Part shown: in pieces, positions 20,670 to 31,599 of the stretch | Layout: each line of letters starts with the position of its first letter | Numbering within the stretch: position 1 is the stretch's first letter | Assembly: GCF_000003815.2 (NCBI RefSeq) | Contig: NC_049996.1 | Location: 17,627,930 to 17,662,798, forward strand | Direction: 5' to 3' | Source of the DNA: Branchiostoma floridae | Lineage: Eukaryota > Chordata > Leptocardii > Amphioxiformes > Branchiostomatidae | DNA: 34,869 bases | Position numbers and translations under genes: made by a program | Notes under the pieces: generated by a model | The model's input: the letters and a program-made list of their open reading frames with translations, nothing else | What the model was told of the DNA's origin: nothing | The model's database searches: none

Positions 20670-21090
20670 GAGGAATACCAGAGTAAAAGTGCTCACTTAC
20701 AACTACAAATCTGTAAATTTTCAGGTCAGAAAAAAGTTGGAAACATGCAATCTTCTTGGAATAATCTTTGATGAATCTTAGTCTTGTGCGTGATTCACCC
20801 TGCTGCTACTCTTTGGAAATATGCATGGGAATGCCAGAGTGAAAATGCTCACTTACAAGTTGGCAAAACTGTAAATTTTCGGGTCAGAAAAAGTTGGAAA
20901 CCTGCAATCTTGTTGGAATAATCATTGATGAATCCTAGTCCTGTGTGTGATTCACCCTTCTGCTAGTCTTTGAAAATATTCAAAAGAAAGGATTGACAGA
21001 TTTCAAAATGATATGTACAACCTGGCAAAATGGTAAATTTGCCAATAAAAAATGGAAACCTGAAATTTTCCTAATAGAATGATAATTCTT
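20670..21090 (+). repeat. Tandem repeat, 2-3 units of about 165 bp
   Basis: Copies are anchored by gtgctcacttacaa (20688), atgctcacttacaa (20845) and a more decayed third (about 21010, gtaaatttgccaataaaaaa). Shared blocks are ctgtaaattttcnggtcaga, ttggaaacntgcaatctt and gtgtgtgattcaccct. It is non-coding. Confidence 0.65.
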
Positions 21091-22200
21091 CAGTTACACG
21101 TTACACGTCTTGTAAAACATGCATAAACCCCTGCCAATTCGGCCTGATGTTTAAAATTGCTGTTATTTGGAAGTCTTCCAGTCCCTGGCTTTGTGCCCAA
21201 CATAAATTCTTCATGACATGATGCCATAAGATTGCACTATTCTGTCTCCTCAGATTAGACATTACAGTAAGCACTGCATTTAAACTATTTTTACAACCAG
21301 TAATATGGGCAAGTCCTGTTCAAGTATGCCATAAAAAACTCTTCTGATTTCTTCTCGTAATAGTTAAAGATTCCCCTGATGTGTTGTTGTAATTGAAACT
21401 CTCCACATTTTAAGAGTTCAGATAGACTTAAATTTGTCTTACATTCTTTATCAAGTCTTTCATAGAATCTTAAGATTGTGGTAAATTTGCAAGGAAGATT
21501 GCCTGTTCGAGAACAGTTACTGCCTCTTTAGTTGGTCATAAATTATTGATATTTATAATAGCCCACAAACATGTATCACCGTAAAATGAACTGCACTTTT
21601 CCATTTCCTTGGATTAAGCACTGCTTTTAAGCCATGTTATATTATTGTTTTATAGTAGGTACAAACAATTCGTTTTATTTTACTCACATATATTTTATGA
21701 CAGTTTGCTATTGTTAAGACTTCTACATGTACTCAACAACCTAAAAGAAGACTAATTGATATGGGAGGGCAGCCTTCAAAGGTGCATTTTTTTGCACTTG
21801 TTTTGTCCTCCCTTTCACTATGTGAAAACCCAAATAAAGAATACAATGTCAACACATACATAGATATAAAATACAAAACATGTAAATACAGAATGGCTTA
21901 TAGTTTATGTTTTTACAGCAGGTACCATCATTAATAACATTGGATGCCATATACCGGTGACTTCTCTAGTCCTAGCTTCCCCTGATGGTGGGTTGATTGG
22001 TAAGGGGAACCCAGATTGGACAATTCTCCTGACCAGTGGTGTCTTGTTTCCTCCTGCTGTTAATTACACCCTCAAGGCAAACTGTATATCGTAAAACTCA
22101 GGATCACCGTAATTAAAAACGTTCTGTGTCTGTTAGGCAAGGCTGACATCCACAGTTCACCAAATCCCATCCAATGGAAAATGCTATCACTGGCAATTTT
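21090..22200. other. Intergenic stretch, nothing recognised
   Basis: AT-rich, with a gggagggcag...cctccctttc short inverted pair near 21764-21815. No supported exon, repeat array or RNA gene. Confidence 0.5.
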
Positions 22201-22409
22201 GGTATTCAGTGATCCTCTGGCAATCCATAAATTGGGCCGAATGTTGTCAACAGTACTGTCCAGGAGTGACTGCCCCTACTTGGAACAGTATACGTAGGAA
22301 TGCAGAAATATGCAAATCTAGCCCTGACTGTTTCCTTATGCAGGGCAAAACGCCTTTCCATGGCAAACTCCCTTTCCCAGTATTACAAAATCATGTAAGA
22401 AGCGAAGTG

Positions 22410-22505
22410 AAACAGTCTCCTGGCTCCCAGGATTCGAACTCGCACCAAACCCGGGTCACCAGCTCACAAACTGAACACGCTAAACTGTTATGCCAAAAGC
22501 GTGAG
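22410..22505 (-). mobile_element. tRNA-like SINE head, minus strand
   Basis: The minus strand has a good RNA polymerase III B box, gagttcgaatcc (about 22429-22440), and upstream of it a tggcataacagtttagcgtg stretch (about 22478-22497) at the distance expected of an A box. Between them lies gagctggtgacccgggttt, reminiscent of a tRNA with a long variable arm. The 5' strand does not pair with the ctgggagcc following the B box, so it is not an intact tRNA gene. A tRNA-derived SINE or tRNA pseudogene is likely. The 160-codon open frame on the + strand over it (22209-22691) has no recognisable domain. Confidence 0.5.
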
Positions 22506-22904
22506 ATGCATTTGGCATGGTCAGTACCTCAGGATGTTTCGAATGACATCCAACACTCTTCTTCAGCATCACTAGAGATTGCATTGTATTCAAAGCCCTG
22601 GCTATGTTCTTCCTGCAGTGTAATCCAGTACCCTTGGGGGCTTGTGTCCCAGAGTATTGTGCAGATATCTGACAGTGCTTCACATAGATGAGGAAGTTGA
22701 TTACGTTGGGATCATTGAGCTAGATGGATGGACAGACAAAATCTTTCTGCCACTGCAATTGTTATCCACTTGCCTCTGGGCAGAAACATGAGATTCAGAT
22801 GATAAAAGTTTCAACCGAGTTGTTCAAACAGTCATCAATCACCTGTGGGTGTCAGCTGCAGGAAATCTAACTTTCCTTTTTTGTCGATGTAGGTTAGACA
22901 TCCA

Positions 22905-22985
22905 GGTTTTTTATTTATTTTTATTTATTAATCTTTCAGGGTAGTCCCTACAGTTTTGATAAAACTGATTTCCAAGGGAGCCCAA
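22905..22985 (-). mobile_element. LINE 3' tail, second family, minus strand
   Basis: The reverse complement reads ccttggaaatcagttttatc, then aaaactgtagggactaccct, then a (AAATA)n-like tail. Hairpin arms cagtttt/aaaactg and the following gggactaccc fit a LINE 3' stem-loop and simple tail. It differs from the tail family at 7725, 11769 and 12571. Confidence 0.5.
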
Positions 22986-23208
22986 ATGAACATAATGGAC
23001 ATAAACATAAAGATAACAATAATCATATAACATAAAACGTGACTAAATCAAAATATGGATAATAACTTAAATGCAATTAGCCCAAATAATAACAACTCAA
23101 AGTCATTAATTACAAAACTCATCACAACAATAATCATATGAATAGAACATAACAGTACATAAATAAACGAAATCAAGCTAATTTTCAAACCAGGTAATAC
23201 AATACGTC

Positions 23209-23269
23209 AAACAATAGTTACTCAAGCAAACCAAAGCCACATCCAGTTGCTTGAGTAAATATTGTTTGG
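23209..23269. repeat. Long hairpin, 22-bp arms
   Basis: The arms 23209-23230 and 23248-23269 match at 21 of 22 positions as inverted repeats (core TTGCTTGAGTAA), with a 17-base loop. It lies about 220 bp inside the LINE tail at 22905 and may be part of that element. No flanking target duplication is apparent. Confidence 0.7.
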
Positions 23270-23399
23270 TGTAACTCTTCCTTTTTTTTCCAATGAGCAA
23301 ATGTGAGTGAAAAAAGATACAAAAAGATCACAAAAAGTTAGAAAGAAAGAAACTTACTACGAAAATAATGTCACTTCGACTTGCAGTTGGTTTCATTCA

Positions 23400-23620
23400 G
23401 AGATGAGGTACATGTATACTGTAATTCCTGATTTTTTCAATGTACTGTTATGTTCACGATTTTCACTGTGACGACTATAACGTGAACTTATCATTACTGA
23501 TAACAAATAAATCACAGCCTTTTTTTATGCTCACTTGTCACGACAGTGAACATTAAGTTACGAGAACAAGTTAATTTTCTCAGACCGTGAAAATTTGGTA
23601 CCGTGAAGACAAAGTGCTTT
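23400..23620. mobile_element. Possible decayed mariner-type MITE
   Basis: tactgtaattcctgatttttt (from 23418) and several gttcacg/cgtgaac repeats (23451, 23479, 23552) resemble the ends and subterminal repeats of the MITE at 8653-9784 in layout, but the matching right end is not clear. Confidence 0.3.
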
Positions 23621-23679
23621 TCCAGTTTTTAGGTGAAATTGCTAACGTTTTGAGATTTTTTGATATTGTCGTACGTGTA

Positions 23680-23925
23680 TAATGTACAAATACTACAATG
23701 CTTATGTTTGACACATATCATTGATTAAACTTGAATCTACTTGACGAATGTGAAAGTCATCTAAATTTTCAAATTTTTGACCACAGAAAAACTCATGTCC
23801 TATATGTACATTATAATATTTAAAAAAAATGCTGTGTTTGACACATATCATTGATTATACTTGAAATTTGCTTAAACAAATGTCAAAACATCCATTTACA
23901 CTTTTTTGACCACAGCAAAACTCAG
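23680..23925 (+). repeat. Two-copy tandem repeat, period 130 bp
   Basis: tgtttgacacatatcattga occurs at 23705 and 23835, and tttttgaccacag(a/c)aaaactca closes both copies (about 23774 and 23904). The period is 130 bp. Divergence is moderate and it is non-coding. Confidence 0.8.
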
Positions 23926-24035
23926 TAACGATCAGTGATGACTACAGTCCTCCTGGTGATAATAAAAGAAAACAGATTAGATTGCCCCGACCTCATCATA
24001 GATTAATTTCAATCAATTCATTGATCCCCCCGTCT

Positions 24036-24345
24036 GTTTAGCATGAGAATGACCCGATGAGTTATGGCGTGACTCATCTTTATGACTAGGAAGGGTTTTC
24101 TCAGATGTCAGCCTTTTTTTCTGGGTGAGGCTGTAGATCGTTTTGCCCTCTATCCTACTCTGGAGGCTAGTCCTGTTCCGTTTAGCATGAGAAGTTCATG
24201 TTCAAGAGTGAGAGTGAGTACCCGATGAGTTATGGTATGACTCATCTTTATGACTAGGAATGGTTTTCTTAGATGTCAGCCTTTTTGCTGGTAGGGGCTC
24301 TAGATCTGTTTTTTCTCTATTCTAGTAATTTCTACTCAGGACTCT
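24036..24345 (+). repeat. Two-copy tandem repeat, period about 145-170 bp
   Basis: gtttagcatgagaa (24036 and 24180), cccgatgagttatgg (24053 and 24221), ctttatgactaggaa and agatgtcagcctttt occur in the same order in both copies. The second copy has an extra 24 bp near its start. The region to 24910 continues with looser echoes (tttttgcattcat at about 24460 and 24512). Open frames there are not supported as genes. Confidence 0.75.
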
Positions 24346-25062
24346 GGTCTTTTGCTATAGCTTTGCGATCGTTTGTATCAGGTTATGAGATGTTATTTTG
24401 TACCAAGAAGGTAATTGAACATTTTGGGTATCATTCCTATATGTTTGTTGGGTAGATTTTTGCATTCATAAGGTGTATGATATGGTGAGTCATACGCTAT
24501 TTTGTTGGTCATATTTTTGCATTCATGTGGAATCATTGTTGCATTTGATCAACTAGAAGTGCTTATTCAGCATGATTGTGAATCACCACCTTTACTTTAT
24601 GCTCTGTATCGGATTCCAGAGATCGGTCATTGGTTATTCTCCAATGGGAGAAGAGCTATGCATGCTACATGCTTGGTCCTTATACAAGATTGGAATATGA
24701 TTTATGATGTTCAGCCTTTCTACAAAATGTATAGGTGGGGCTTTTTTCTGTCCATGCAGGTTTTGTCACACAGTGTTGGCTTTCATGGGTAAAATTGTTG
24801 TCAGCTATTACATACTATGTAACCCTAAAAGCCTATTCTTGCTGAAACAGAAGCTGGGCATATCAGACTATTTTTGGTCAGATGTCTGCATTCATACAAT
24901 GTACGGTTTATCTTTTACTTAGTTTCACAATGATTTGGGGGGAGGGAGCATAGGACTGTGATACATGTATCAATCCACTTAGCCAATGTGTGTAATTATA
25001 ACAATTGTTGTTGATAGCTTTTCTGAATTGTAATGTTTACCCCCATTTTTCCTTCTGTTTCA

Positions 25063-25137
25063 GAATGCAGTGAGCTCCACTTTTCCAGAAAATGCAACCA
25101 GAAGTCAGACAACAACAACCACCAAGATGCGGAAATG
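25063..25137 (+). other. Candidate terminal coding exon, unassigned
   Basis: A good acceptor (pyrimidine-rich, ending ttctgtttcag) precedes 25063. One frame after it runs NAVSSTFPENATRSQTTTTT then KMRKW and a stop. It could be the last exon of a + strand gene whose other exons are not recognisable, or chance. I recognise no family. Confidence 0.2.
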
Positions 25138-25689
25138 GTAACCATGGCAACACTACTGCTTGTCTCTCAGCATTCAGTTCAGCACAAAAACAGCATTCCT
25201 CAATATTGTTGCAGTTACATTGAATGTAATTTGCTACAGTTCTAAAGTGTCAACCTGAACAGATCATCGCAACATATACGGACTGTCATTCGCCACATCG
25301 GAGTCACTACCCTCTGAGTTTGTGACTTTTAACCTATCCACATTGCCAGAACTGCATTATTCTGTCAGTGACAGGGTTCATTTGCCACAGTTGACGTGAT
25401 TCGATGCAAAAGTGGCTGCCTCATTGCAACAGATAGGGGAGCGTAGCAATCAGAGTATAATTTTACGTCACTTTCAACAATCTCTTTGAACTGTGAACCA
25501 TAACTGTCTGCGGAGGTCGTGACTTGTACCGTATCGGCGCCAACAGAAAGGGATTTATACCTGACCTTCCACATAAAGAGCTGCTCTGCAAGTTTCCATC
25601 CCTCCAGTCCGGCCCATGGATTATCATAATTGCACTTCTGGTGTGAATCGTCTCTGCCCTAAGGGTAGGTAGCAACATTCAGATGCGTG

Positions 25690-25902
25690 TGTAGCGACTC
25701 ACGTGCCCGCTTTCATGTAGCAAGGACTTGTGGCGCAACATCGGACCTGTGGAATTCGTATCGGGAATACACCAGGAGGTTGTAACAGGATTTTAAAGGC
25801 ATTTGGAGGAAGATCTACTGACACTGGATTGTCTGGACCGACCTTTGAGTGTCCTTGACTAACCTTCGTTGGATTGATTTGTCCTTGACCATTCTCTGAA
25901 GG
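25690..25902 (+). other. Candidate 5' noncoding exon
   Basis: A strong donor, GAAGG|GTAAGTGA, occurs at 25903. The preceding 200 bases are of balanced composition and lack a long open frame, as a first, untranslated exon would. It could be a distal promoter exon of the Slac2-like gene at 32 kb, across the assembly gap. There is no direct evidence of transcription. Confidence 0.25.
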
Positions 25903-26148
25903 GTAAGTGAAAGTTCAGCTGTTGCATAAGTTGTTACTCTGTGTTTGGATGTAACTTGTGGTGTTTGTTTCAGACTTTTGCAGTCCAGTAGTGTAACTGC
26001 GCTTTAGTTTGAAAGTAAGCGTCGTAAAGCCCCGTTTACAAATCAAGAATTTAGCTCGGCCGAGTTGTCAGCAAGCTCTAAATTACGAGGAGGCATGAAC
26101 CTGAGCCTACGAACAAATGGCAGAGTTTCTTCGTCGGCATCAGGGTCA

Positions 26149-26248
26149 NNNNNNNNNNNNNNNNNNNNNNNNNNNNNNNNNNNNNNNNNNNNNNNNNNNN
26201 NNNNNNNNNNNNNNNNNNNNNNNNNNNNNNNNNNNNNNNNNNNNNNNN
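26149..26248. other. Assembly gap, exactly 100 N
   Basis: A run of exactly 100 N is the usual placeholder for a gap of unknown size. Distances and even linkage across it are therefore uncertain. Frames reported through it are artefacts. Confidence 0.98.
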
Positions 26249-28100
26249 GCACACTTTTTAGACAGCTTTAACGATAGGGATCAAACCAGTGTCACATTTT
26301 TCTACCGAGCTGCACAAGTACTGGTTTAAGTACATGCATGCAAAACTACATTGAATTCTCCCAACAAGTTTTACTTGCACACTTGCTATTTTTACCTTTT
26401 ACTAAACTGGTTGACTCAACGAACACTGTACATAGGAACTGACAACAATAGACTAGTGCAAAGTTGGTCAAAACCTAACCGATAAAAGGCGTAAAGTAAT
26501 GAATTCAAAGTGGCAACGGCTTGGGGTCAGTTGTGCCCTGTGTACCGTCACTAATGACTTTGTCCTTGTTGTGTTCGACAGTTTGTAAACAGGTCACTTA
26601 CAGTTTTGTAAAGCAACTAAAAGGGAAACGTAATCAATTAATTACTTAACCTGTTGGTAGTCCATGTACTTCTTGTTTTTGCATTTCATCTTTATGATTC
26701 TGAAAGGTCTGTGAATCTCAAAATCAGAGAGACTCAGCATATAATCTGAAAAACAAGTCAATGACCTGGGATGATGACGCACACGAGACAAATGTAATTG
26801 GATTAAAACTGACAACAAAAGGAAGGTTTAGCAAAGATATAGTGAATTTCTTTCAAGTTGTACAGTTTCTTTAAATATAAAAAACTTTATAAGATAGATG
26901 ACATAGATCAAGGGACGATGTATTTGACTACAAGATAGTCACTCATTGTCATTTGTGGCCATGGGGTCATGTGGCACATGGTAGGGTGTCTGACTCATCG
27001 CCATAACGCAGAGTTCATTTTTAATTCAAATTCCTTAATATTCCACTGATGATGTCGTTTTTCCATTACAGAAGGTAGTTTTACACCACTTTTCTCACTT
27101 CGCTCAGGTGGTATTGAGTATCTAGCTTTGGTCAGAGTATGTACATGTAGTGTTGCCCTGAATGAATCGGATTTACAAACTCTAATTAGTATGTTTTAAT
27201 TAGCATGCAGTTATTCCTCTGAGTTTAAGGTTTTCTTTATTACACCTGCAGCTGCAAACTTGTCCATGTGAAAAATCCATTATCGATCGTTCCGAACTTC
27301 ACAGTTTTGTTAATTACTGTTAAATATCAGAGGTTAGGGGTAACGACTTGGCAAATGTCAGCGGTTTGCTTCTAATTAAAGCTCCAGAAACTGTGTAATT
27401 AAGAGTCAATGAATTTACACATTCAATTAAAATCTCCATTGTCTATAAAGCTTAGATTATATTCCATAGCAGTTTTTATTAGATTAATTTGTTGTTAATT
27501 CATTGCTATGTCTTACTGTCTGTATGATAATTATCCTAAATGGTTACAGAATTTGATGTTGTTTATGTTACATTAGCCCTTGGGAAACAAGTTGCAAAAC
27601 AATAAACATAATTATCAATGAATCAAAATGAACTTGCAGGAATAGTACACACTTGTGCACATCAAGCCAAAACTGAAAGCCTAGGAAGAAAAAAAAAATC
27701 ATTGAAAATCGAACCAAACAAAATACATGTTTCTATTATATTGGGAAAGGCTTTTGGTTAGTTTTATTAAAAATAAATGATTGGATTTCATGGGATAGGA
27801 AAGATCTAGTGTTATCATATAGTCTTATATCTTACAGTGACGAAATGTCTTTGCCATCTTTTCTTATGGGCACACATCTGTTATGATGTTGATTAGTTCT
27901 GTAAAGCACAGGAAACAAACTAACAAACTTGCATCTTTCGTTTCTAAATTCATGCAGAAGTATATCCCAGAACTAGTAATGTGACTAGAGTATGTGGAGA
28001 AGGATAGCCTCAAGCCAATCGTTCACACTTACGCCACATCTTCAGAAAAGACGCTGGAGCCGCATGTTCCCATGTGACTCACACACTCACTGACACTGTA
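26249..28100. other. AT-rich stretch, nothing recognised
   Basis: No gene, array or RNA is supported. If the Slac2 gene has a distal first exon, this is intronic. Confidence 0.5.
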
Positions 28101-28101
28101 C

Positions 28102-28168
28102 TCTGTATCTGTATCTGTATCTATATCTATATAGGCATGCGGTGCGGCAGCAGCTGGTTATACTACAC
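28102..28168 (-). repeat. Unexpanded relative of the minisatellite element
   Basis: On the minus strand, a 35-base flank (28168 to 28134) matching 117-151 at about 30 of 35 bases is followed directly by tatatagatatagatacag and further gatacag repeats. It therefore has the flank and the core motif but not a 56-bp array. Confidence 0.7.
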
Positions 28169-28369
28169 CGAACGATCCGTCACACCTAACTGTGACTGTA
28201 CTACCGGTAACTAACTGGTAACATCCAGTCACTAATCTTATACAAGTCTGGGTCCGATCTGGGAGGTTAAATACAACCCCAGCCAGGTGTGTTACCTGAA
28301 GTTTACCTGTACCTGCAGTGAGGTCACCTCCACAGGTGGAAATAGGTCACAGTGTCAGGGGTCTCTTCA

Positions 28370-30040
28370 GATGCAAACAGTAGAGCAAATGAACCATGAA
28401 AGGGATGAAAGCAAAGGGTCAACTTGAGTTAGATTTCACTTCTCAAGCATTTGTAGGCATTTAAATTCCTATGTGGGGGCAGTATGTTCAGTTAACTCTT
28501 TGAACTTCTGATGTATTCTGATGTATTATATATAAAAACAACAAGAAGTTCAATTTCAACTGTAATTCTAAAGCTTTGTTCAATCCTTATGGCAGTCATG
28601 GGTTTCTATACCGTTAGAGGTTCATTACTTTCCTGACAAAAGTCACTTTGCGGCTGGAGCTTTAGCTGGAAAAACAGATTTAGAAAGATTCTTTACCTTA
28701 TGGCCTATACTTGAATTTATCTTGTCTGTGTTGCATCGTAATATCCCTGCTTTTGATCGTTGTCTTCTCCTTAGTTTTCTTTCTAATGACCCACCAATAC
28801 ATTTTCTCAGTTCTTTGATATTTTGTAGCAAAAAAAAAACAATTCAGAGATTAACAAACAGACAAACGGACTCTGAGGAAATCCTTATCTGTTACTAATA
28901 TTTACTTGATATCTTATGTAGTCTTTCAGCTCAGACTCTGTTTTTATAATTGATATTTTCAGTTCAGCATTATTTCTTTAAACCTTAAAAACTCTGGGAC
29001 CAATTAAACTGGTATGGCCCGATGAATGGTATGACCTTACTTCTATTGTTAATAACAGACAGTGCATAGCTAAGTAAGTTGAGATACAAGCCTAAGAAGA
29101 CTTTTAGTAAATATTTTTTCAGAGAAATACCCCGGTGCACACCAGCGTAAAAGTAACCCAGAGTCTTACCAGTGTTACAGTGCAGCCACACTGTGGTCTT
29201 TTTAAGCCAGTGTTTCCCAACTGTTACATAATTGCAGTCTCCCATGCAAGACCTCCGGCTGTACCAGTGCAGTTTTCTGGTTCTTGGCAAAACTGAAAAA
29301 AAAACAGCCAAACCAATAAATAAGATAAACTGAAAAAAGAATCTTCACAAGTGTTTGCATGTATAATTTTAAGAACCCACCATATAGATTTTTTTTTTTT
29401 TTAGCTGTTTGATTCTGCAAACTTAAGGAAGTGTGACGTCATTATTTTAGGTAAAGTCTTCACAAATAGATTGGTGGACAAAAGAAAAAAAAATTAAACA
29501 TTTTCTATTATTCTGTCAGAAGGCCTCTGTGTTGCCTTTCAGTTTGTTTGAAGTCAAGCAGTAAGTTACAAGAATGTACAAGTTTGTTGACTTTGTTGCA
29601 AATAAAATCTTATAAAGGCAAAATTAACGCAGAGCATATTTAACATTATAATTTCTAGAATACACAAAACAACTTACCGGACTCAGAGGTTTTGAAAACG
29701 CTGGCATAAATCCTATACACGTAGTATCGTCTACATGTCTGGAAAGTGAGAAAAAGCATGAACAGATTTTGCATGGTCCAAGTGTAGATAGCCTGATTAA
29801 ATCTCGCTTATAGCGGCCCGCCCAACATTGCGGGGAGGGGCCAGTTACAGCCCTGGACAGCGGAGTTTGTGTTACACAGACTAAAGTGTATATTGCATCA
29901 TTGACCGTGTCCTAATAACAGAAGTCAAGCTGGCATATATCCTGTACATATTCTATTACATTGTATTTTGATGTCTGTAAATGCAACCCAAAACCATGAA
30001 CAGTCTTGGAATGGCCCAAGTGTACAGTAGGTTGCATCAT
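28370..30040. other. Intergenic or intronic stretch, nothing firm
   Basis: Minus-strand frames near 28643-28831 and 28985-29420 show no recognisable domain and have lysine-rich ends from A/T tracts. No RNA gene was found. Confidence 0.45.
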
Positions 30041-30049
30041 AGACCTCGA

Positions 30050-30240
30050 GTCTTAACAACAGAAGTCACCGTTCCAAAACCTTCGCCGACCGTGTAGCAT
30101 CACTGTTTGCCCAGACACGCCGATTGTCCGACTCGCCGCACAAACACAAAACACGACTTTACACATTCCTTCGCCCCACTCCGTTACCATAGCGACCGCT
30201 AGAAACCGTGGAAAGTCTTCAAAGGTTCCTGAGGCATCCA
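30050..30240. promoter_or_regulatory. CpG-rich stretch with RFX X-box-like site
   Basis: This stretch is richer in CG dinucleotides than its surroundings. It contains GTTACCATAGCGAC (30183-30196), which differs at one base from the RFX-type pattern GTNRCC-N2-RGYAAC. It lies about 750 bp upstream of the candidate first coding exon of the Slac2-like gene. A promoter role is inferred only from composition, position and this site. Confidence 0.35.
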
Positions 30241-30356
30241 CTGCTAACGTATGGTGGTACGTATACACTGTGTAAACAACATGGCAGGGAGAAGAATTTT
30301 TATAGACTGTATCGGAAGGTGGGTTGGGCTGGCAGGATTCGGGTATTTGTACAAGA

Positions 30357-30680
30357 TGCTCTCTTCTGTGAAAAGTTGACGGGAGTTAAGCAAAGTGGTC
30401 ACGATTCTCAGGAACTGTGCACATGGGGCCTTTCTTGCCGGAAACTTGTGTGTGTCCACTTTACTTAGCCTGACAAGAGTGGTAGTGTGGCGAGCGTACT
30501 AGCTGCGGCTGATGCTCCTTTTGTGAAAAGTTGACGGGAGTTTAAGCAAAGCAGTCACGATTCTTAGGCAACGTGGGGCCTGTCTTGGCTCAACTTGACT
30601 GTGTCAACTTTACTTAGCTAGACAGATCGTAGAGTGATGACTGTACTACCTGCAGTTGATGCTCCTTTGTGGAAGTGTTA
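30357..30680 (+). repeat. Two-and-a-bit tandem repeat, period about 153 bp
   Basis: gtgaaaagttgacgggagtt (30368 and 30521), then aagcaaagnngtcacgattct and ggggcctntcttg, and finally caactttacttagc, recur in order. A third partial copy starts with gatgctcctttgtgga (about 30658). It lies between the CpG-rich stretch and the candidate first exon. Confidence 0.75.
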
Positions 30681-30937
30681 GAAAGCTCCTCGCAAGTCCA
30701 AGTTTCTACTGTCTTGAAAGTTTGAGTGGTGGAAAGAAGTTTCAGTTCTCGAGACGTTTGGGTTTTAACTTGGTGGACTCTTGAGTTAACTTTGCCAAGG
30801 AATTTAAGACTGTCACAGCTTCTAGCTGCGAGCAACACTTTGTTGACTTGCTGAGGAAGGCTTCTGTGAAAGTTTCTGTGTGTCAGAGAAATTCTCTGCC
30901 AAGTTCAGGAAAGGTTGTTGTGATTCTATAATAGTCA

Positions 30938-31002
30938 ATGGAGGACTATGCGTATCTTCAAGCCTTGCTAGCCGGCGACCTGTCCAGGTTACCACGGTTA
31001 CG
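30938..31002 (+). CDS. Candidate upstream coding exon of the Slac2-like gene
   Basis: ATG at 30938 opens a 65-base frame (MEDYAYLQALLAGDLSRLPR, then L and a split codon), followed by the donor CG|GTAAGA at 31003. Splicing to the acceptor at 32088-32089 completes an Arg codon (CG+C) and continues as ILETK straight into the conserved Met at 32106, in frame and without a stop. The product would carry a 27-residue N-terminal extension. The ATG context is mediocre (T at -3, G at +4), whereas the ATG at 32106 has A at -3 and G at +4. The alternative is therefore a short upstream frame in a 5' leader exon; without a spliced message I cannot choose. Confidence 0.4.
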
Positions 31003-31599
31003 GTAAGATTATGGCAATGTTTTTAACATTTTGGTTTTCCTGTAAAAGCCTAGACTGACGGTACACACAGTCTAGGCTGATATTTACTGAAAGTTTTTTG
31101 CAGGCTTGTATTTTCTTTTAGCCTTCTCTTATCCAATATGGAAGATATACATTTTAACCTAATTCTCTGTACTCCTATTATTGCTTGGAAATTTAGATTT
31201 AGGTTTCTAAATTTGCATTAAAAGTTTCTAAATCTGTATCCCTGCATCTCTCCTTGTCACCTTAACTTTCTTTAAAACTCATTTTCTGTTTCTGTCTTCA
31301 GGTTCTGTCTACGATTATTTGGGAATTGTGTCATCTGAGTCCAGATTTGTCCTGAAATTGATTCTCTCATTCTGTCAATCAAGCATATCTGAGTCCATAT
31401 GTGTCTTTCTCTTGCTCTTTCTCTCTTCCTCTTTCTCTCTTCCTTTGGAAGTGACCGCTATGTAGATATCAACCAGCTGATAATTCTGTCACTTGTAAAT
31501 GGGAAAGGGCGAGGTCACCAGCCAAGTTTTCAAATAAGATCGGCGGCCATTGACACAAAAGTGTACTTGTCTCTTGCACACACCTGTTAAAACAATCAG

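Noticed and set aside
22209-22691. 160-codon open frame
   Set aside because: No recognisable domain, and it overlaps the tRNA-like SINE head on the other strand.
26043-26329. Open frames crossing the N run
   Set aside because: Artefacts of the 100-N gap.
28985-29420. Minus-strand frames of 72 and 108 codons
   Set aside because: Ends are low-complexity A/T tracts, there is no motif, and no neighbouring exons are visible.
30208-30468. 86-codon open frame in the CpG-rich upstream region
   Set aside because: It runs through one unit of the 153-bp tandem repeat, and the second unit does not preserve the frame.
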